Positions 45,901 to 59,786 are shown, numbered from the stretch's first letter. The stretch is DNA of 64,000 nt from Ophioderma brevispina (GCA_023653785.1 JAMKCH010072691.1:1-64000), one strand, 5' to 3'. The notes: generated by a model from the sequence alone, not told the origin. Translations and numbers: made by a program.

Positions 45901-47200
45901 ATCGTTCTCAAGGTCTCGTTGAGTACTGTGTCCGTCTTGTGTGAGACTATTGCACCATGCTGTTGCACATTCTGTACGGCAGAAACAACAGTAATGTCGA
46001 ATTTTATACACTTTATCGTAAAGCCAGAACTTACTGAAGATTCATTTCCACCCTACGTAACTTGTTTTGGCACTTTTAAAGTTGCTTTATGAAGAGCTCT
46101 GAACAGTTAATCCTTCTTTGATTTCAACCGGTTAAAATGTTAATAACTTATGTTAAACGACTTCTTTATCCGTGCAGGGGAGGCCCAAAGCGATCGGAAA
46201 CACGCACCTTTAATATTGGAAAAAAAATCGTTTCGATTGTACCATTTTTTAGACAGCTGTCGTGCAATACGGAACCTACAATCTTAACGAGTTCAAAGGT
46301 CATATTCCTAAGGTGCAAGTTCATCTCAGGTCAAGTGACACTATACATCAAGCACACTAGTGTCCCGCGGCATTTTCTTGTTCCTAATACGTCTACTGCC
46401 ATTGACAAAGAAGACTAGGTCAGAATGTGGTGGCAAAATACCATTGAATCTTCTCAAACACCAAGGAAGAAGTAATTGCGAACGTGACTGTTGAATAATA
46501 TTTTACCCTGTCTCGTGGTTGTTTCATAAAGTGAACTGAGGAGAACTGTGTTAAAATCGGAGGCCGTCGCAAGAGGTCAGGTTAGTTTACACAGGTCCCG
46601 TTAGCTTTTACATGAGGGCTATGAGGTTGGATGCGGCGTCATCTATCCGTAGAGGACAAAAAAGTTGTGCTAGAGGGCGGGAACTCAAGTTATTTGTAAT
46701 ACAGATGTAAGGTTGTCCTCCCATCATTGTTCGTCGACGTGTTTTTAGAGGGCGTGACCAACTCATTAACCCGCGTAAAATTGTATTGATCAGAAACTTG
46801 GAATCCACCGCTTTCATATTCCAATGCCTTGTAAAAATGAGCTGAGAACTTATTAACAACCGTCTTCAGTCACTGTAATCAACATTTTGGAATTGAAATC
46901 CGTGGACGTGGACGTTCGAGGACGTGAAATCATAAAACCTAGACCTTAAATTGCTGCTAAATAAAGTGTATTAGAGTATAATCAGTTTAAGCACTTCACA
47001 ATGTCTCTGAGTCAAAACTTGTCGTCCCTCAGAATTAAATGTTTTTGCCTTGCATCTTGTCTTAGAGAATAATGTATAATCTATTTGTGAAATTAAAAGT
47101 GATGAATGTTTTTCTTTTGGAGCATTGTCTCGTCTTGTGTGCTTGTTATATGGCTTTGTTTTACTTTTTTAATGCTTTGTGATTTAAAAACCCTCTTCTT
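45901..47200. other. No recognised gene
   Basis: Several frames of 60-93 codons occur (for example 46137-46418 plus, 46608-46859 minus), but none shows a domain, splice borders or repeat partner I can defend. Confidence 0.35.
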
Positions 47201-47770
47201 ATAACCAAGGGGGGGGGGGGGGGGGTAATTTTTTTAAGGGGGGGGGGGGGGGGGTTACCACCCCTACTGAACTTTGCTCCGGTGCGCTAAAATGCCAAAT
47301 GCTTGCGTAAAAAGCTTCGGGTAATCGTTTTTCATCCTTTCCGGTCATTTTAGCGAAAAAAATGTTGAGGTAGCACCTTCACCGGGGTTAGGGTATGCCG
47401 TCAAAGTCGTAAGGTACGGGGTGGTTTACCACCCAAGAATATTTTATAGTACATTTTTTTGAATTATTATGCATACTATTGCTCTACAATAAAACTCTAT
47501 ACTTATGTAAAACTAGTCAGTTGCCATCATTTAGAGCTAAACTTTTTAGCGCAAAATAGGATGTTCGCCTATTTTCTGTGTAAAATGACAATTTGGCCGA
47601 CTCGCGGGCTTTATGACGTCATTATGACGCCATACTAGGTAATGTTAGTACTTATTTTGGTATCAATGGAAAGAGGAGGACCATAGCTATCCATTGGTAT
47701 CAAAATCATAAGCTTCGGGTGCTTTATAACGAATTCTCGAGGGGGTGGGTTGGTAACCACCCCCTTGGTA
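47201..47770. mobile_element. Possible G-run TIR element
   Basis: The left end 'taaccaaggggg' (47202) and right end 'cccccttggta' (to 47770) are roughly inverted. Two long G runs (47209-47225 and about 47238-47254) lie at the left. 'aagcttcgggt' occurs in both halves in the same orientation. Pairing does not extend far, so this is tentative. Confidence 0.35.
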
Positions 47771-48129
47771 AACCGTGTTACAAAAAAAAGGCATGGTAAG
47801 ACGAGAGTTCAGTACTTCACCTTTTCTTCCGGGGGGCCATTTCTGGTTTATAATCATTATTACGTGTTTGTATGTCATGTCATATTTTTAAAAGATTATT
47901 ATTACACCTTCTTATTCTTTCGACTTACGTTGAGACCAGTTGCTAAAATCGAGAAAGGGAGCCCGAGGAAAGAGAGTTTCTGAAGCAAAGTCCCCTACAC
48001 CTTGAACAGTCTCTAAGGAGTTTAAGAGAATCGCCTGTGAAAGAAAGACTTGCTATCAACCAAGTACATCTATTAGTATTTAACCTATTGAGAATCTTAT
48101 CTTCCACCTTGATCTGACTCCTCCTCATG

Positions 48130-48570
48130 GGTTGAATGGCGATGTCTCAACAGATCAGAACCGGCCGATCTAAGGTTTCCTTGCAGAAGTGGGCTACCTG
48201 GAAGCAGATCAAGACACTACCTGTGATTGTGGAAAAGCACCACAGGCCCAATGGGAATATATCTTGGTCTGCCGACTTTTGGAGCAACAATGCGCAGACA
48301 AGGACCTTGAAGACTTCAGTGAAGCAGCCAACATTGTACACAACCCCTGTCTGGATCATATTGAGAACCACTATGTATGACGCACTTCTTTGCCAATAAT
48401 CTTTGAAAGTGAAGCCTGTGTCTCGCTGCATATAAGGGTAGGTTAGTGGTCTGCTCTCGCATCACACTTGGTACCAGAGTTCTTTCCAACCCGCACTAGG
48501 CCAACGTGGAAGAGTAGGCTTAATCCAGCATGGAAACATGTTGCGGTTTCGTCCTACAGTGGCAGTGGAC
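48130..48570 (+). pseudogene. LINE pol 3' fragment, second family
   Basis: The plus strand reads IRTGRSKVSLQKWATW, then in the +1 frame GYLEADQDTTCDCGKAPQ, ILVCRLLEQQCADKDLEDF and EAAN. This is the C-terminal pattern RTG.S, KWGY, T.CDCG..QTMEHIL.C.LL of LINE polymerases, broken by one or more frameshifts. It differs from the 7.95 and 45.2 kb family. A 'gacatagatgtagatgtaac' tail follows at about 48570-48590. Confidence 0.8.
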
Positions 48571-48794
48571 TGACATAGATGTAGATGTAACCTCTATTTG
48601 GACTTGGTAGTCTCCACAGACGAAGTCTGATATAATCTGGTCTTTGCTCGAAAGCAATGCCTAGCGAACCGTGCCCTCCTTTGTGCCATAATCATAGTGA
48701 TACTAGGTTATACCACCATAGATGTGATGTTTGGTAGTATGGTTCTTCCAGAAGATGCTTTGAACCTGCGTGAGTAGCCTGGTATAATGGTCAT

Positions 48795-49349
48795 TTAAAG
48801 CAATATGCACACATTTTTTTTTGAAGAGCGCCCCAAATTTTTCAAAAATTTTGAGATTTTTACACTTTTGCTGTGATAACTTGTTAGTAACCTCTACCTG
48901 TGAATGATTAAGCTTGAAAATGTCTATGTGTCACAAACGAAGGAATTTTGTAATTAGAATAATTATTATCGGAGATCTCCGATAATAATTCACGGCTGCT
49001 GGAAACGGCCTTCCAATGTGAAATAGCCGGGAAATAGCGCCATGTACAATTATGTAAGCTATCCATTAGTTGTTTTATAGTTCAGGAAAGTCAAGTTAGA
49101 GGTTATTTTCTCGAGGTGGCACTATTTCATCATGGAAGGACATAAACGTAGCATTTCCAGCTCTGCCGTTAAGTCCAATCGGGGATTCCAATTCTAATTA
49201 CCAAATCGCTTATTTTTATGATTAATACGCATTTTTTAGCATTCTCGTTCGCAGGTATAGTTTCCTAGACAACTACCAACATAACTGTGCAAAAATTATA
49301 ATTTTGAAAATTGGGGGCGCGCTTCAAAAATGTGCTATTATTGCTTTAA
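48795..49349. mobile_element. 555 bp foldback element with ~110 bp arms
   Basis: Left 'ttaaagcaata...gcacacattttt' then 'gaagagcgccccaaa' pairs with right 'gggggcgcgcttc', 'aaaaatgtgctattattgc' and 'tttaa'. Both arms keep the order 'cgcgcccc', 'caaaatt', 'cacagttat'. It contains the perfect palindrome at 48961-48990. Confidence 0.8.
48961..48990. repeat. Perfect 30 bp palindrome
   Basis: The 30 bases are their own exact reverse complement, centred on agatct (half-site aattattatcggaga). It lies inside the 48795-49349 foldback but is not its symmetry axis. Confidence 0.98.
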
Positions 49350-49389
49350 CCGGTACGGTCTTGGAGCTCTTTATTCATAGTCCAGTATT

Positions 49390-49940
49390 CTGCACCATAC
49401 AGTTCCAATTTCAATTTCAATTAATTTGAAATTAAATTATAATGGCGGGTTTACATGAAACAATACAATGGTGGGGAGACCAAACAGAGAGCAAAAGCTC
49501 GAAACATAAGGTCACCCAGTAAATGTTACAAAAATAAATACCTTACTTTATCTAAATTCTAATTAAGTGCAAGACAAATTACAAACACAGAACGGAACAA
49601 TAAAAGTGCAATACAAGACCAAACAAAACATGTGCATGGAACACTAATGTTGGCAATGATGATGGCAATAAATGATAAATACTTAATTGAATAATGTAAA
49701 TAGAGAAAAAAGTTACCGGTAAGTGATAAGAGATAAGTCTTATAATTTTTCTGAAAATGTTAGCAGACTTTGCGTTTCTAAACTCAGGATTAATGTTATT
49801 CCAATGTAGAGGTCCTTGTCTTCTGATTGAGTTTCTTGGTAAATCGTACCTAAAGTTGTATGGACGGTAATGTAAGGAAATGCGAGTTCCACACACACGA
49901 GAAGTCAATCTTAGTTGCTCTGTTAACGCCAGACTTCCAT
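49390..49940 (-). pseudogene. LINE RT C-terminal fragment
   Basis: The minus strand reads LRLTSRVCGTRISLHYRP, then NFRYDLPRNSIRRQGPLHWN and EFRNAKSANIFRK. This matches the end of Jockey/CR1-like polymerases: R.S.RY..P..W N.LP..IR....F K. The frame is open for about 109 codons and the 3' end runs into an AT-rich tail (49410-49440). It is 5'-truncated. Confidence 0.7.
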
Positions 49941-52190
49941 ATGATATTAAGCATATTTCAGGCGCCCCATGCTTGTCCTTTTCTTGTCAGATGTCTTCCG
50001 GTTCATTATGATAGAAAATAGACAGAGCTGTCAAAGTTGCAAGGGGTTTTGCACATTCCAGGATTCTGACGATTTTTACAGAACTTGTGTCATAAATGTA
50101 ATTTTCTAACCAGCATACCAATTGAAATTGGAATTCTTGACGATCTTCTCAGGCTGGGCAATGCAGGCAACGATAGTTGAACTAAATGTTTGAAATTTCC
50201 TTTAAAGGTAAAAGTATAGGTAAAAGTATACATTTCAGCTCATTTCATGTCCTTATCCGGAATCAACATGAAATGTATTCAAATGAATCCAGAGTCCAAA
50301 CATATCTTTCCAAAGTTATTTGGGAAGCCATCTCAAAAAAGACTGACTTGAGTTAAAAGGGTTAAGTTGAAAGGGTTCAGATGGAAGCCATCTCAAAAAC
50401 TACTTAGAGTTGAGAGAGTGTAGTTTGTAAGTTGAGAGCACTCAATTTATTTCATACATCCAGGAGTAAGCTAATCAGAAAAAAATTCTTGTCTTTTACA
50501 TTGTAATTATCTGCGCCTTTCGTCCTAAACAGCCTAGGAGCGTTGTTGCCGCGTTGCAATAAGTGAGGAAATTGTTTTTACGGTGGGAGCTCTCCGCATG
50601 CGAACTCCCAATTTTTTGATTCGCAGCGCTATAGATTTTAGGACGCTCCATTTTTTAGGATCGGAGCGCAAAACACAATGTAACGGAAAATACAACATTC
50701 TGTAAGAATTGTTTACCCTTTGAACTCCCTCACTCTTCCCTCAATCTTAAAGAAGACCTCTCCGACCACCGTTAGCACGAGGGAAACAAAGCTGAGCCCT
50801 CGGTAGCGCTCGATTCCTTAAACGGAAGCGCTTCTATGCTGCACAGCGCTAATTAAACGCAATTTCTCTTCTTTATAAACTCATACCCAATCAGTACTTA
50901 GAATGTAATATACCGGATATCGCTGGGTTGACAAAGACTATGAGATAAGTTTTTTTTCTTGTTCAGGGAACATTTAAGCCATCCTGCAAAGGATCAAGTA
51001 GATATTTCTATGTGGCTACTCTATTCAAATTCACTAAATCCAAACTAATAACAGAGCTAAACAGACTAACATTGAAGAAAGAATTAAAAAACAATTTCAG
51101 GCCATCTCTGCCTCCCAAAAGGTCTTCTCTTTCAATATAACCATTGTATTTGCTACTTTTGAGTGTGTATTGAAAGTTAGCCCATTATTTATCACCGAAT
51201 GCATTAGGATTCTTTTTCAGGAACTATTCTTTTGCCTACTGTTTATGGCTTTTGAGATTGTACGTGTGTAGAACGCGATTGAGTTCGGCCACTCTTTTCT
51301 ACAAACTGCAAATATTGTAAATTACTAAAAAGTTTGATCTTACGTGAATTTAAGTACTAACACCGGTTTGTACTTCGGGGATTGTTTATCACAAACAATT
51401 GACCAATGTCCTCATCAGGGTGTTGAAGGGTATCAGTGTCAAGAGGAAATAATAGTGATACGAGTAAAAAATATCAATGGCAATTGGCAAGTGATGTGTG
51501 GTGTTTAAGTGGGTGTGTTGTGTAAGTGGTGGGTGTGTGGGTGTGTGTGTGTGGATGTGTTTGTGAAGTGTGTGTCTATGGTTGTATTAAGTGGATAATA
51601 TTGTTTTGTTAGCATTTCTGCTGGAGTTGAGATGTGTTATATCACTAATCATGCCCAGAAATTTTTCTTCTCTCAGAAGTGTACTGTTGTAGAGCTAAAC
51701 TCCACCTTGCAAGTCTCTGATTTCTGTCTTTCATCTTGTGGATGAATATCAACGGGTTATGATCCGTCTATACAAGAATCATCGCATTCATTGTACTCCA
51801 GTACACGTCAAATTCTGTAATGACAATAGCAACGCTAGACATTCCTTCTCAATTGTAGAATAGTTTTTTCCTGATGTTTAAACTTGCACTGCTTGTAAAG
51901 GTCTGGCGAAATCAAAGCTGGCGCATCCATCAGGATAATCAAATGCTATTTTGACGTTGATCTGACAACTTAAAGAGACATCAGGAGATTTCCAGAAAGA
52001 AGCGCCCCAAATTTTTTTCGAACCCGGGTTTTTGGCATATTTGGAATGCTTTCCAATGTATTCGATCACACCTAGTGTGAATAAGCCGAATACGCCGTCT
52101 TTATGTAATAATATGATGATTAGTCCTTCTGTCGTGCACGACAGAAAGTCAAAGCCGGTGTTCTATGGGGACAATTACGATAGTCCAGGC
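49941..52190. other. No recognised gene; TG-rich tract
   Basis: 'gaagccatctcaaaaa' occurs twice (about 50325 and 50386) as part of a roughly 60 bp direct repeat. Bases 50520-50900 are GC-richer with several 'cgcagcgct'/'agcgct' words. A (TG)-rich tract spans about 51490-51595. Confidence 0.4.
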
Positions 52191-52199
52191 ACGTTCAAA

Positions 52200-52590
52200 A
52201 CAAGGTTTGCTGTTTTACTTTTGTACTTGTTTGTCCATAAACCTTCGGAACGTTCTTGGTAGGTGGTCTAGAATCGATCCTGTGCATTTAAGAGAAATTC
52301 GTATCCTAAAAAAATCTCCTCCTGGTCACTTTAAGTTCTGCCCTTTCTTATGCTACACATCGCAGTTCAAAAAATATAAATTTCCTTAAATTTGGTTTAA
52401 AACAATGTTGTTTGCTGTTTTCTTTGTACTTGTTTGTCCAATAAACCTTCGGAACGTGCCTGGTAGGTGGTCTAGAATCGATCCTTTGCAATTTGATAGA
52501 ATTCGTATCCTAAAAAAATCTCCTCCTGTCACTTTAATTCGCACCTTTCTTAGCTGACAATAGCGCAGTTTTCAGAAAAATTACATTTCC
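52200..52590. repeat. Tandem duplication, ~202 bp unit, two copies
   Basis: 'gtacttgtttgtcca', 'aaaccttcggaacgt', 'ggtaggtggtctagaatcga' and 'cgtatcctaaaaaaatctcc' occur at about 52224-52320 and again at about 52427-52525. Divergence of 10-15% by eye shows an older duplication than the one at 791/1311. Confidence 0.85.
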
Positions 52591-55210
52591 TGAACTTGTT
52601 TATAAAAGCGATAGCTATAGCGACTTAGTAGATAAAGAAAATTCACACACACACAGACCCCACGCACCTCGCACACAACACGTAGTCCCGATTTATTACA
52701 AAATCATACTACCTACACATAAGGCTCTGATTTGGAACTTCGTTAGCTCAAGAGGTCTAAATCATTACGACGTATGGCATAGGCAATGCGGTCGATGAAG
52801 ACGGTGTTAGTCGAGCCTAAGTAGATACAATTGTTAGGCAAATAAAATCATGCAATCGTATGTCGAGCTGTGTACTTGCATGACCATGTATAGCTGGATC
52901 TGGGGTACTTAGGACGTTGTTATAACGCAGTGGTGCCCCAGATATCCATTGATTTCAATTACCGAAAACCTTTAAGGTCTTGATCCGTGATACTTTAAGC
53001 TACAATAATTTTTTCTAAAATTCATTATAGTACTTAATATAACCGTTGTAGAAATAGTTAGAATACACACTGTCCTCAATTTGGTGACGAGGGTTCGGAC
53101 ATCTGCCCCTAGATATTTTGAAAAATCTAGAAGGCCACTCGCAGTCTCTTCCAATGGTTTGTCTCTTTACGAAGATGAGAAGATTTTTGCTTACAACATC
53201 TGAGAAATTTTGACAGTATATTTTCTACGGTATTCAACTTTTGCAACAACCTCTTAAGGTCCCCTTAGCTTCGTCGTTAGAAAAGTCTCGATTGCCGGTA
53301 CCTTTGCTGTGGTCTTGATAAATGTATGACCAAATTCACTTTTCATCTAATTCAATGTCAAAGTCAGAAATACCCGTGGTAAGTTCTCAAACATTGATGG
53401 GATCCCTCACTTGTTCTTCTCATGCCTGGGTGCACACAGGACGTCATCGACATAAGCCTCGCATTTGTCACTTTTGTATAGTTTACAGCCATCAGGCAAT
53501 ATAACAGTTGAGATTTCTTTGTCACCGGTCGGTAGGTTGCCGATAATACCACCCTTTAACAACATAAATTTGCTACAATTTGGAATTTCCAATCCTGTCA
53601 ATGCAATAAACCATTCCGAAGGAATCGAATGAGTCGGTTTTTTTGAGGGCGAAGTTCTACGAGACCGACACGATTGGGAAACAAGAATACATGGTGAACT
53701 CTGTTTGCTACCCAATTAACCATGGACGCTGTTGGATTGGTTCTGAATCACTCACCTCGATTAATTCTTTCATTCACTTTGTTGACTCTCTGGAGTTGTC
53801 CTAGACGTCTTGCCTAAATTTGGAATATTGTACATCTAAATCTGCCTTGGCACCATACATTTACAGTCCGTCTGTTTGTTTTGTGATCAACTACTGTTTC
53901 TCTGATGTCTCTGAGCCTTTTATGTAACTTAATTGCTATTTGGTGTTGGATCCTAGTCAAGGTCACCCACGTTGGTTTCCAAGCTCCTATGCTTCAGAAT
54001 ACTCTTGGCTTACAAAGGATGCACTAGTTTTGGAAAAAGTGTTTTAAGCCCAATGCCGCCCTAGGGCGTCTTGTACCCCTAACCAAATCTGTATTTTTAA
54101 AGCGCCATGAAATTCCTTTATGCAACTTGATTTAGGGTAGGAGTGACCCAATACTTCCTCTACCACTTCTCTACCGACTTAATTCTTGGCACAATTTTTT
54201 CGAGAGTGAAATTTGTCCGCAGCCTTATATTTAATGGTAAATAACCCCAAACTAATTATTCTAAAGCACTATACAGATCAGGAAGCAATATACTCTTCAT
54301 ATCGTACATTGTTATTCGTAGTAATCATAATGAATAAGGCTACTAATACCCCTTTTTGACACAACAAAATATCACACAACACTTACAAGTCGTGTAAATC
54401 ACCACGTAACTTTACAAATCTAAGTGCTTAACGCCTTGTAACCCATAAATATTGTCAACTAATCTCTTTGCTTGTGGAAATGCACAGCTTTCAAATTGTA
54501 TTCGTAGAACAATGCGTATTTTTAACCAAACCGCTTTGTGCATTTTTTTATTTTGATTTGAACTCAGTTGAACGATGTTTTGATGCAAGCATTCAGTAGT
54601 GAGCATCTCAGTGATTCGTTAGAGCATATCAGGAACTGTTTTTGTGGAAAAAACGTATTCATAGGTAACGTTAAAATTTACAACGAAAAGTTTACAAAAA
54701 ATCTGAAAGACCCCAGAAGTAGTTGAACATTTCCAAGAAAAAATCTTTACATACATCAAAATCTTCATGCATTTGTGTTTCTATGGCTTGCCTTCATCAT
54801 GGCAAAACGGCCTTACGATATTTTATTGGATGGGTTGTTTGAACTTTGAAGTGATGTATTCTTTTAACAATTAACAAGAAACAGAATACTGACCGTCCGT
54901 GTAAACAATGGAATACTGACGGCCCTCGTAACTAGACATAACGGTTAACTCATTTATAAGATTTACATGCTTAGCGTGTTACGCGAGCTTCAAATTGGTA
55001 TTGTGCTTCCGATGTGCCTGCAGCCCTGATCTCTACCCAGATCTAAACACACACAGCTGGAGCGCTACATGACTTGAATTTACTCTTATTTGCTGCCCCT
55101 GTGGCAATTTTAGTAAAAAAGTATGTTTATGTCCCAGATTTCCGACAGAGTATAATGTGTGATATTCCAGCTTGTCACGATATGGGGAATTTTGTTTTCG
55201 CACAAATTAG
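52591..55210. other. No recognised gene
   Basis: A short CA tract lies near 52646-52660. A 102-codon minus frame (53407-53715) contains YVDDVLC, but no other polymerase motif is present around it. Confidence 0.35.
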
Positions 55211-55400
55211 AGAATAAGGTATGATTTGGGGAACCGGTACTCTCTTTACGACAAATGAACCCAAGGCGATACCATTATTTAAGCGGAAGACGAGGCCGCA
55301 GGACGAGTATTTTTTTCCCCCCCCACGCAAAAATAATGGTGTCGCAGGGTTCAATTCGTCGTAAGAGAGTACCGGTTCCAAAAATCATACCTTTTATTCT
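55211..55400. mobile_element. 190 bp MITE (near-palindrome, ~70 bp arms)
   Basis: The left arm 'agaataaggtatgattt', 'ggaaccggtactctctt', 'acgac', 'taccattattt' pairs with the right arm read in reverse ('aaataatggt', 'aagagagtaccggttcc', 'aaatcataccttttattct'). Arms are about 85% complementary, with a C-run loop. Confidence 0.85.
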
Positions 55401-58400
55401 CATTCTTAAACAGCTTTAGCATTTAGGTCATCTTTAACCCAATTTCGCGATGCTTTACGGCTTAAATAAACAAAGAAAGGACTGTCCACCACCCAGTGAC
55501 AACACCATCGAACAACCGTTGAACCGCAACGATCATACGCAACGATCATATGCAACGTTGGCAGGCGCGAGCGAACGTAACAAAACGCGATCTGACGCGA
55601 GCGCTTCAACCGAAAAATAACATCAACACGCATGGGTAATCCTGGGTTAAATACTGCGGATTTAACCCGGGCTACAGCCAATGAAATTGCTTCACGTTCA
55701 CAGTGTTTAAGAACTATTTTGATCAATACGACAATACACTTTGGCGGGCTGGGATGTTTGAACATTTATCATAAATGTATGTAAAATTGTTAAATATATT
55801 AGAATTGCCTTTTTAATATTGTTTCACCGATATTCTCTTAACAAACGCAAATCTCCTGAGATAATGACAACAATCTCTTGGAGTTTGGTTATGAAATACG
55901 CGATAGTTTACCATATATAATGATTCCAAGTCTGCGTAGGTACTTTCGAAAAATTATGGTAGTTTCAACCACGGGTTCAGTAGCGGTCGTACGTTTAAGT
56001 TAAATCCACTAGTTTAGTTCGTTTGCATAGACATAGGAACTGACTGATGGAAACTGCGATATTTTATGAGGCTGTGAACCTTGAACAATTTAAGGTTCAT
56101 AACACCATTGCTAATAACCTCTAATTCTAAGTGTGGTAGGTACTTCAAGAAATCAGTCAGTTTACAAGCCACGTTAATGAAAATTTAATTTGGGTATTTG
56201 CATAGGTATAGAGAACTGACTGCTTGCGACCTGCCTGTACGTATCCATGTACAGAATGTACCGCTTGGGAACGACATACCTTACCACCTACCAGGGCTTA
56301 AGAGGATAAGCTAGACATATTACACAACCCAAGACACATGGTGTATAAGCGGAGTAGTAAACAGAATTCATTTCCTCGTTTGAAACAAGTTTATGCGAAC
56401 TTTAATTTAAATTGTGCAATGAATTTATAACCGTACGGCATTTTGAATTATATGGCTTTGACGTGGCGGTTGATTCCCCTGTGCAAAATTCAAAATGAAA
56501 CTAACTGCGTAAGTATTTAAGAGGTAGAGGTGTCTTTAATAGCTCTATGTCGCGCTTGAGCATAGAATTAACTAATAGTTGCCTAATCAAATGTCCTGGA
56601 CACATGAAGAAAATGTGGCCATGCCTCAGTTATTTCACATCCAAAGTCTCTTAATTCATTAAATCGAATAATGTGTCACCGTTATCCCTAAACCCATCTC
56701 ATGTGATTTGTGTGCCGGAATGGGGCAGGCCAATTATTTTCTCACTCAACGCACTTAAATATTCACTCTATTCAGCAGAGTCGTTTTCGATAGGGTTAGT
56801 CTATAAATAAACATGTCTTGAGAGTTGCTTCGTACGTGCGTATCGAAACGGACGCGTAGTGAGTGCCGTACCTTCATGCAAAGATTGTGAATACTAAAAG
56901 CTCTGTTTGAAATCTAGGCTACAGGATCGCCTATACGGGTTTGTTTACACATGCTAAAAATGAGACTATCACTACGGTTACAAAATAATTGGAACTGGTT
57001 AAGGTGTACGGACATATTTGGGCAAAGCCTCTTTGGAGCATTTTTGAGTGCCATTTTTTCTTTAAAGAACCCTTAATCTATCCATCTACCCCATCAACTA
57101 GAGAGACATCCAGCACTACGTATACATCCGTTTACCGTGGATAAATCTATTGCCAAAATGCAACAAGATCACTTGTAAGGTAGAGGCTGGTACTTGGTGT
57201 TATCATTGAACAATACGGGATTATATTTCATAGTTCGCCGTATGGAAATATATATTAATTAGCATTACCAATGCGATGAGGTATGATGTATATTAAAGGC
57301 GGACGCAGAGTTTACCCGATTGAGGGCCATTAAAATTTTTCAAAAAATCGTGCTTTTTGCATATACATAATACGTTGTCATATACTAACACGGTGTGAAA
57401 GAACTAAAGCTCATCGAAAGTCCTTCTATAGAAAAATCACGACTTTGTTATAAATCCGGATCCGGAAATTTTCTACACACGGTATCCTATATATGGCACT
57501 GTTATACTGTGCATAAATGTTTACTGCTCAAAACAGGACAATTCAGATTCTTTTATAACTTTGGAATTAAGCATTTAGTTGATTAACTTTAGTTCTAGAT
57601 GACTATTTTTAAGTATTACACAAAAATATTTATTTCAACTCTGAGTCAGCCTTTTAAATGATAAGGAATATTTATGCCATCCATCATCTCATGAAGCATA
57701 CATTCATTTATCTTTCTTCGATTATATATACATTTGTTACGGTAGCAAACAATGCCATAAATATTGGGTCAGAAATACCAGCCAATGATCTTATTGTTTT
57801 TAAATAAAGACGAAATTTTGATGTGTGATCAGAAATGATTGGCTGAAGAATTTGAAAAAGTCCACCAATAATTAAAACAATATTCACACAAAATCAAATA
57901 ATATAATTACAGAGCTCACTTTATCTAGAAAAGACCTCTCTGTTGGGTGACTTACCCAGCAAATATTTCAAATGGTAGCGTGTACTTTAGGTTCCAGTAT
58001 AACAAATTCGTGTGATTTCTGTAGAAGCCTCTCTTTTTAATAAACCACACCTATTAGAAATGAAATCAGAATCACCAAAACAGGATAATTCGAGTTTTGT
58101 TCTCTAAAGTTCAGTTGAAGATATATATGTGATTAGACTCTCTGTGTTAATATAAGTATAATATAGGGACTGAGAACTGAGTCTAGCAACTCAAACAAAA
58201 TGAAACTTTTCATCAAGTCCATATAGGCCTCTTCACTTTTCAAAGATCTTTGCGTTAGATTAAATCGTATTACGAGCTACATTTAATCTTAATGAATCAC
58301 TCCCATGTGAGAGCGTGTACCTGAATTTGGCCAATTTACTCCACGCAGCGTACTTTAATATTGCTTCTTTTCAGGGGATATCTACTTGCAATAGATAATT

Positions 58401-59786
58401 ATAACCTATAAATAGCCTAGAGAGAGATACCTTGCGTCTGAATCAAATCAAATTGACACTGCCGACCAGCCGTTTTTTCTTTTCTGCAGAAGATTGTAAG
58501 TACTTGTCTGAACTCTTGGCTACTGACATAGACAGGTTGTTTACATGCATACTTGGATTTAGTGAGATATCAGTTTGATATTGGGAGCAAATTGGAACAC
58601 AAGTCCGAAATGCATTTAAAATAGTGGTACGATCACCCCCGTAAAATATGTCCTGTTGAACATCGTAAAAGCATACGTAACGATTTGGTTTCTGGTGGAT
58701 TACAACATACTAACGAAAAGAATGCCGTAGCGTCTTACCAAGTTACGGGACAATTGACAGGAATTTGCCACCCAATTCCAACCTAACGTCTGTCTAGCTA
58801 CATTGACCTAAAGGAAAAGAGAGATTACCCTTTGAAGTACCTGTAAAGCAAAGAACAAATGAATCAGTAAAAAAACCTGCAATATTTACAATAGGAGATA
58901 AGGAAATCCAAATAAATAGGTTGGTATAATGTTTAACACAATCATTTTCCAATATTGAACCTGTATAAACCTTGCTATCTTTTAAACTCTCATTAAAATT
59001 CCCCAAAGAGGATTTTAGCTGATTTTGCATATGTTGTTTTATCACATAATTCTGCTTATCTAGTACAAAAAAAAACCCCACCTTATCGCTCGACGCCATT
59101 TTTACTTTCAACATCCACACTATTACATGGATTCCGAAATTGAGACCCTATAGAGACCACACGTGGGTGAAATGGTACTCTATACGAGACCACACATGCT
59201 CTAAGATTTATCACAAGTAGACCCACGTTGTTGCTGTTCTGGAAATCTTCAACATACCAAAAAACCTGATTCAAAGCAAGTACTTCAACATCATTAATTT
59301 AAAGCCAGATAAAACTAAAAGCAGCTTATAAAACAGTAATAAGTGATACCCGCGTTTGACACCCTATACAAGCAATGGCGGCGAAGTTTTAAACTCTACG
59401 CAGGACAAACTTGTAAATAACATGACCGTGATAGACGGCATTTCGGTTCCAAATTTAGTGGAGAACGTATCGTTTCCTAAGTAACCGCGTTCCGTAAAAT
59501 TTTGGTATCTAATTTTCAAGTCTCGATATCATTGTTGTTTCGCGCGTTGTTTTTGTAACATCATGCTGTAACTGGGCCCGTGCAGAAACAGGAAAGTATT
59601 GGTTATTTCAATCAGGAAAACTTAGAGCTATCAAGCATGTGCTTGTACATGCATCTGTAATGGATGACAAAAGAACGGATTTATCCCTAGCATGCTTGTG
59701 TTTGATCTTCTATGAGTGGTTCCATGTACTACAGGGACGCGAATTTTACTTCTTCAGATATGATCATTTCAATATTTTTCACACAG
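55401..59786. other. Largely featureless stretch; possible Penelope-like fragment
   Basis: Bases 55500-55700 are GC-richer. On the minus strand at 58794-59120, DKVGFFFVLDKQNYVIKQ recalls the DKG..VV.DK..Y segment of Penelope-type reverse transcriptases, but nothing follows to confirm it. The rest shows no coding or repeat structure by eye. The plus strand upstream of 59787 may hold earlier exons of the gene that follows; none was identified. Confidence 0.3.

Noticed and set aside
53407..53715. YVDDVLC motif suggesting a retroelement reverse transcriptase
   Set aside because: No other polymerase motif before or after it in any frame; a single YxDD is not enough.
58794..59120. Penelope-type reverse transcriptase start (DK...VLDKQNY)
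   Set aside because: Only one short resemblance; the downstream motifs are missing. Kept as a remark only.
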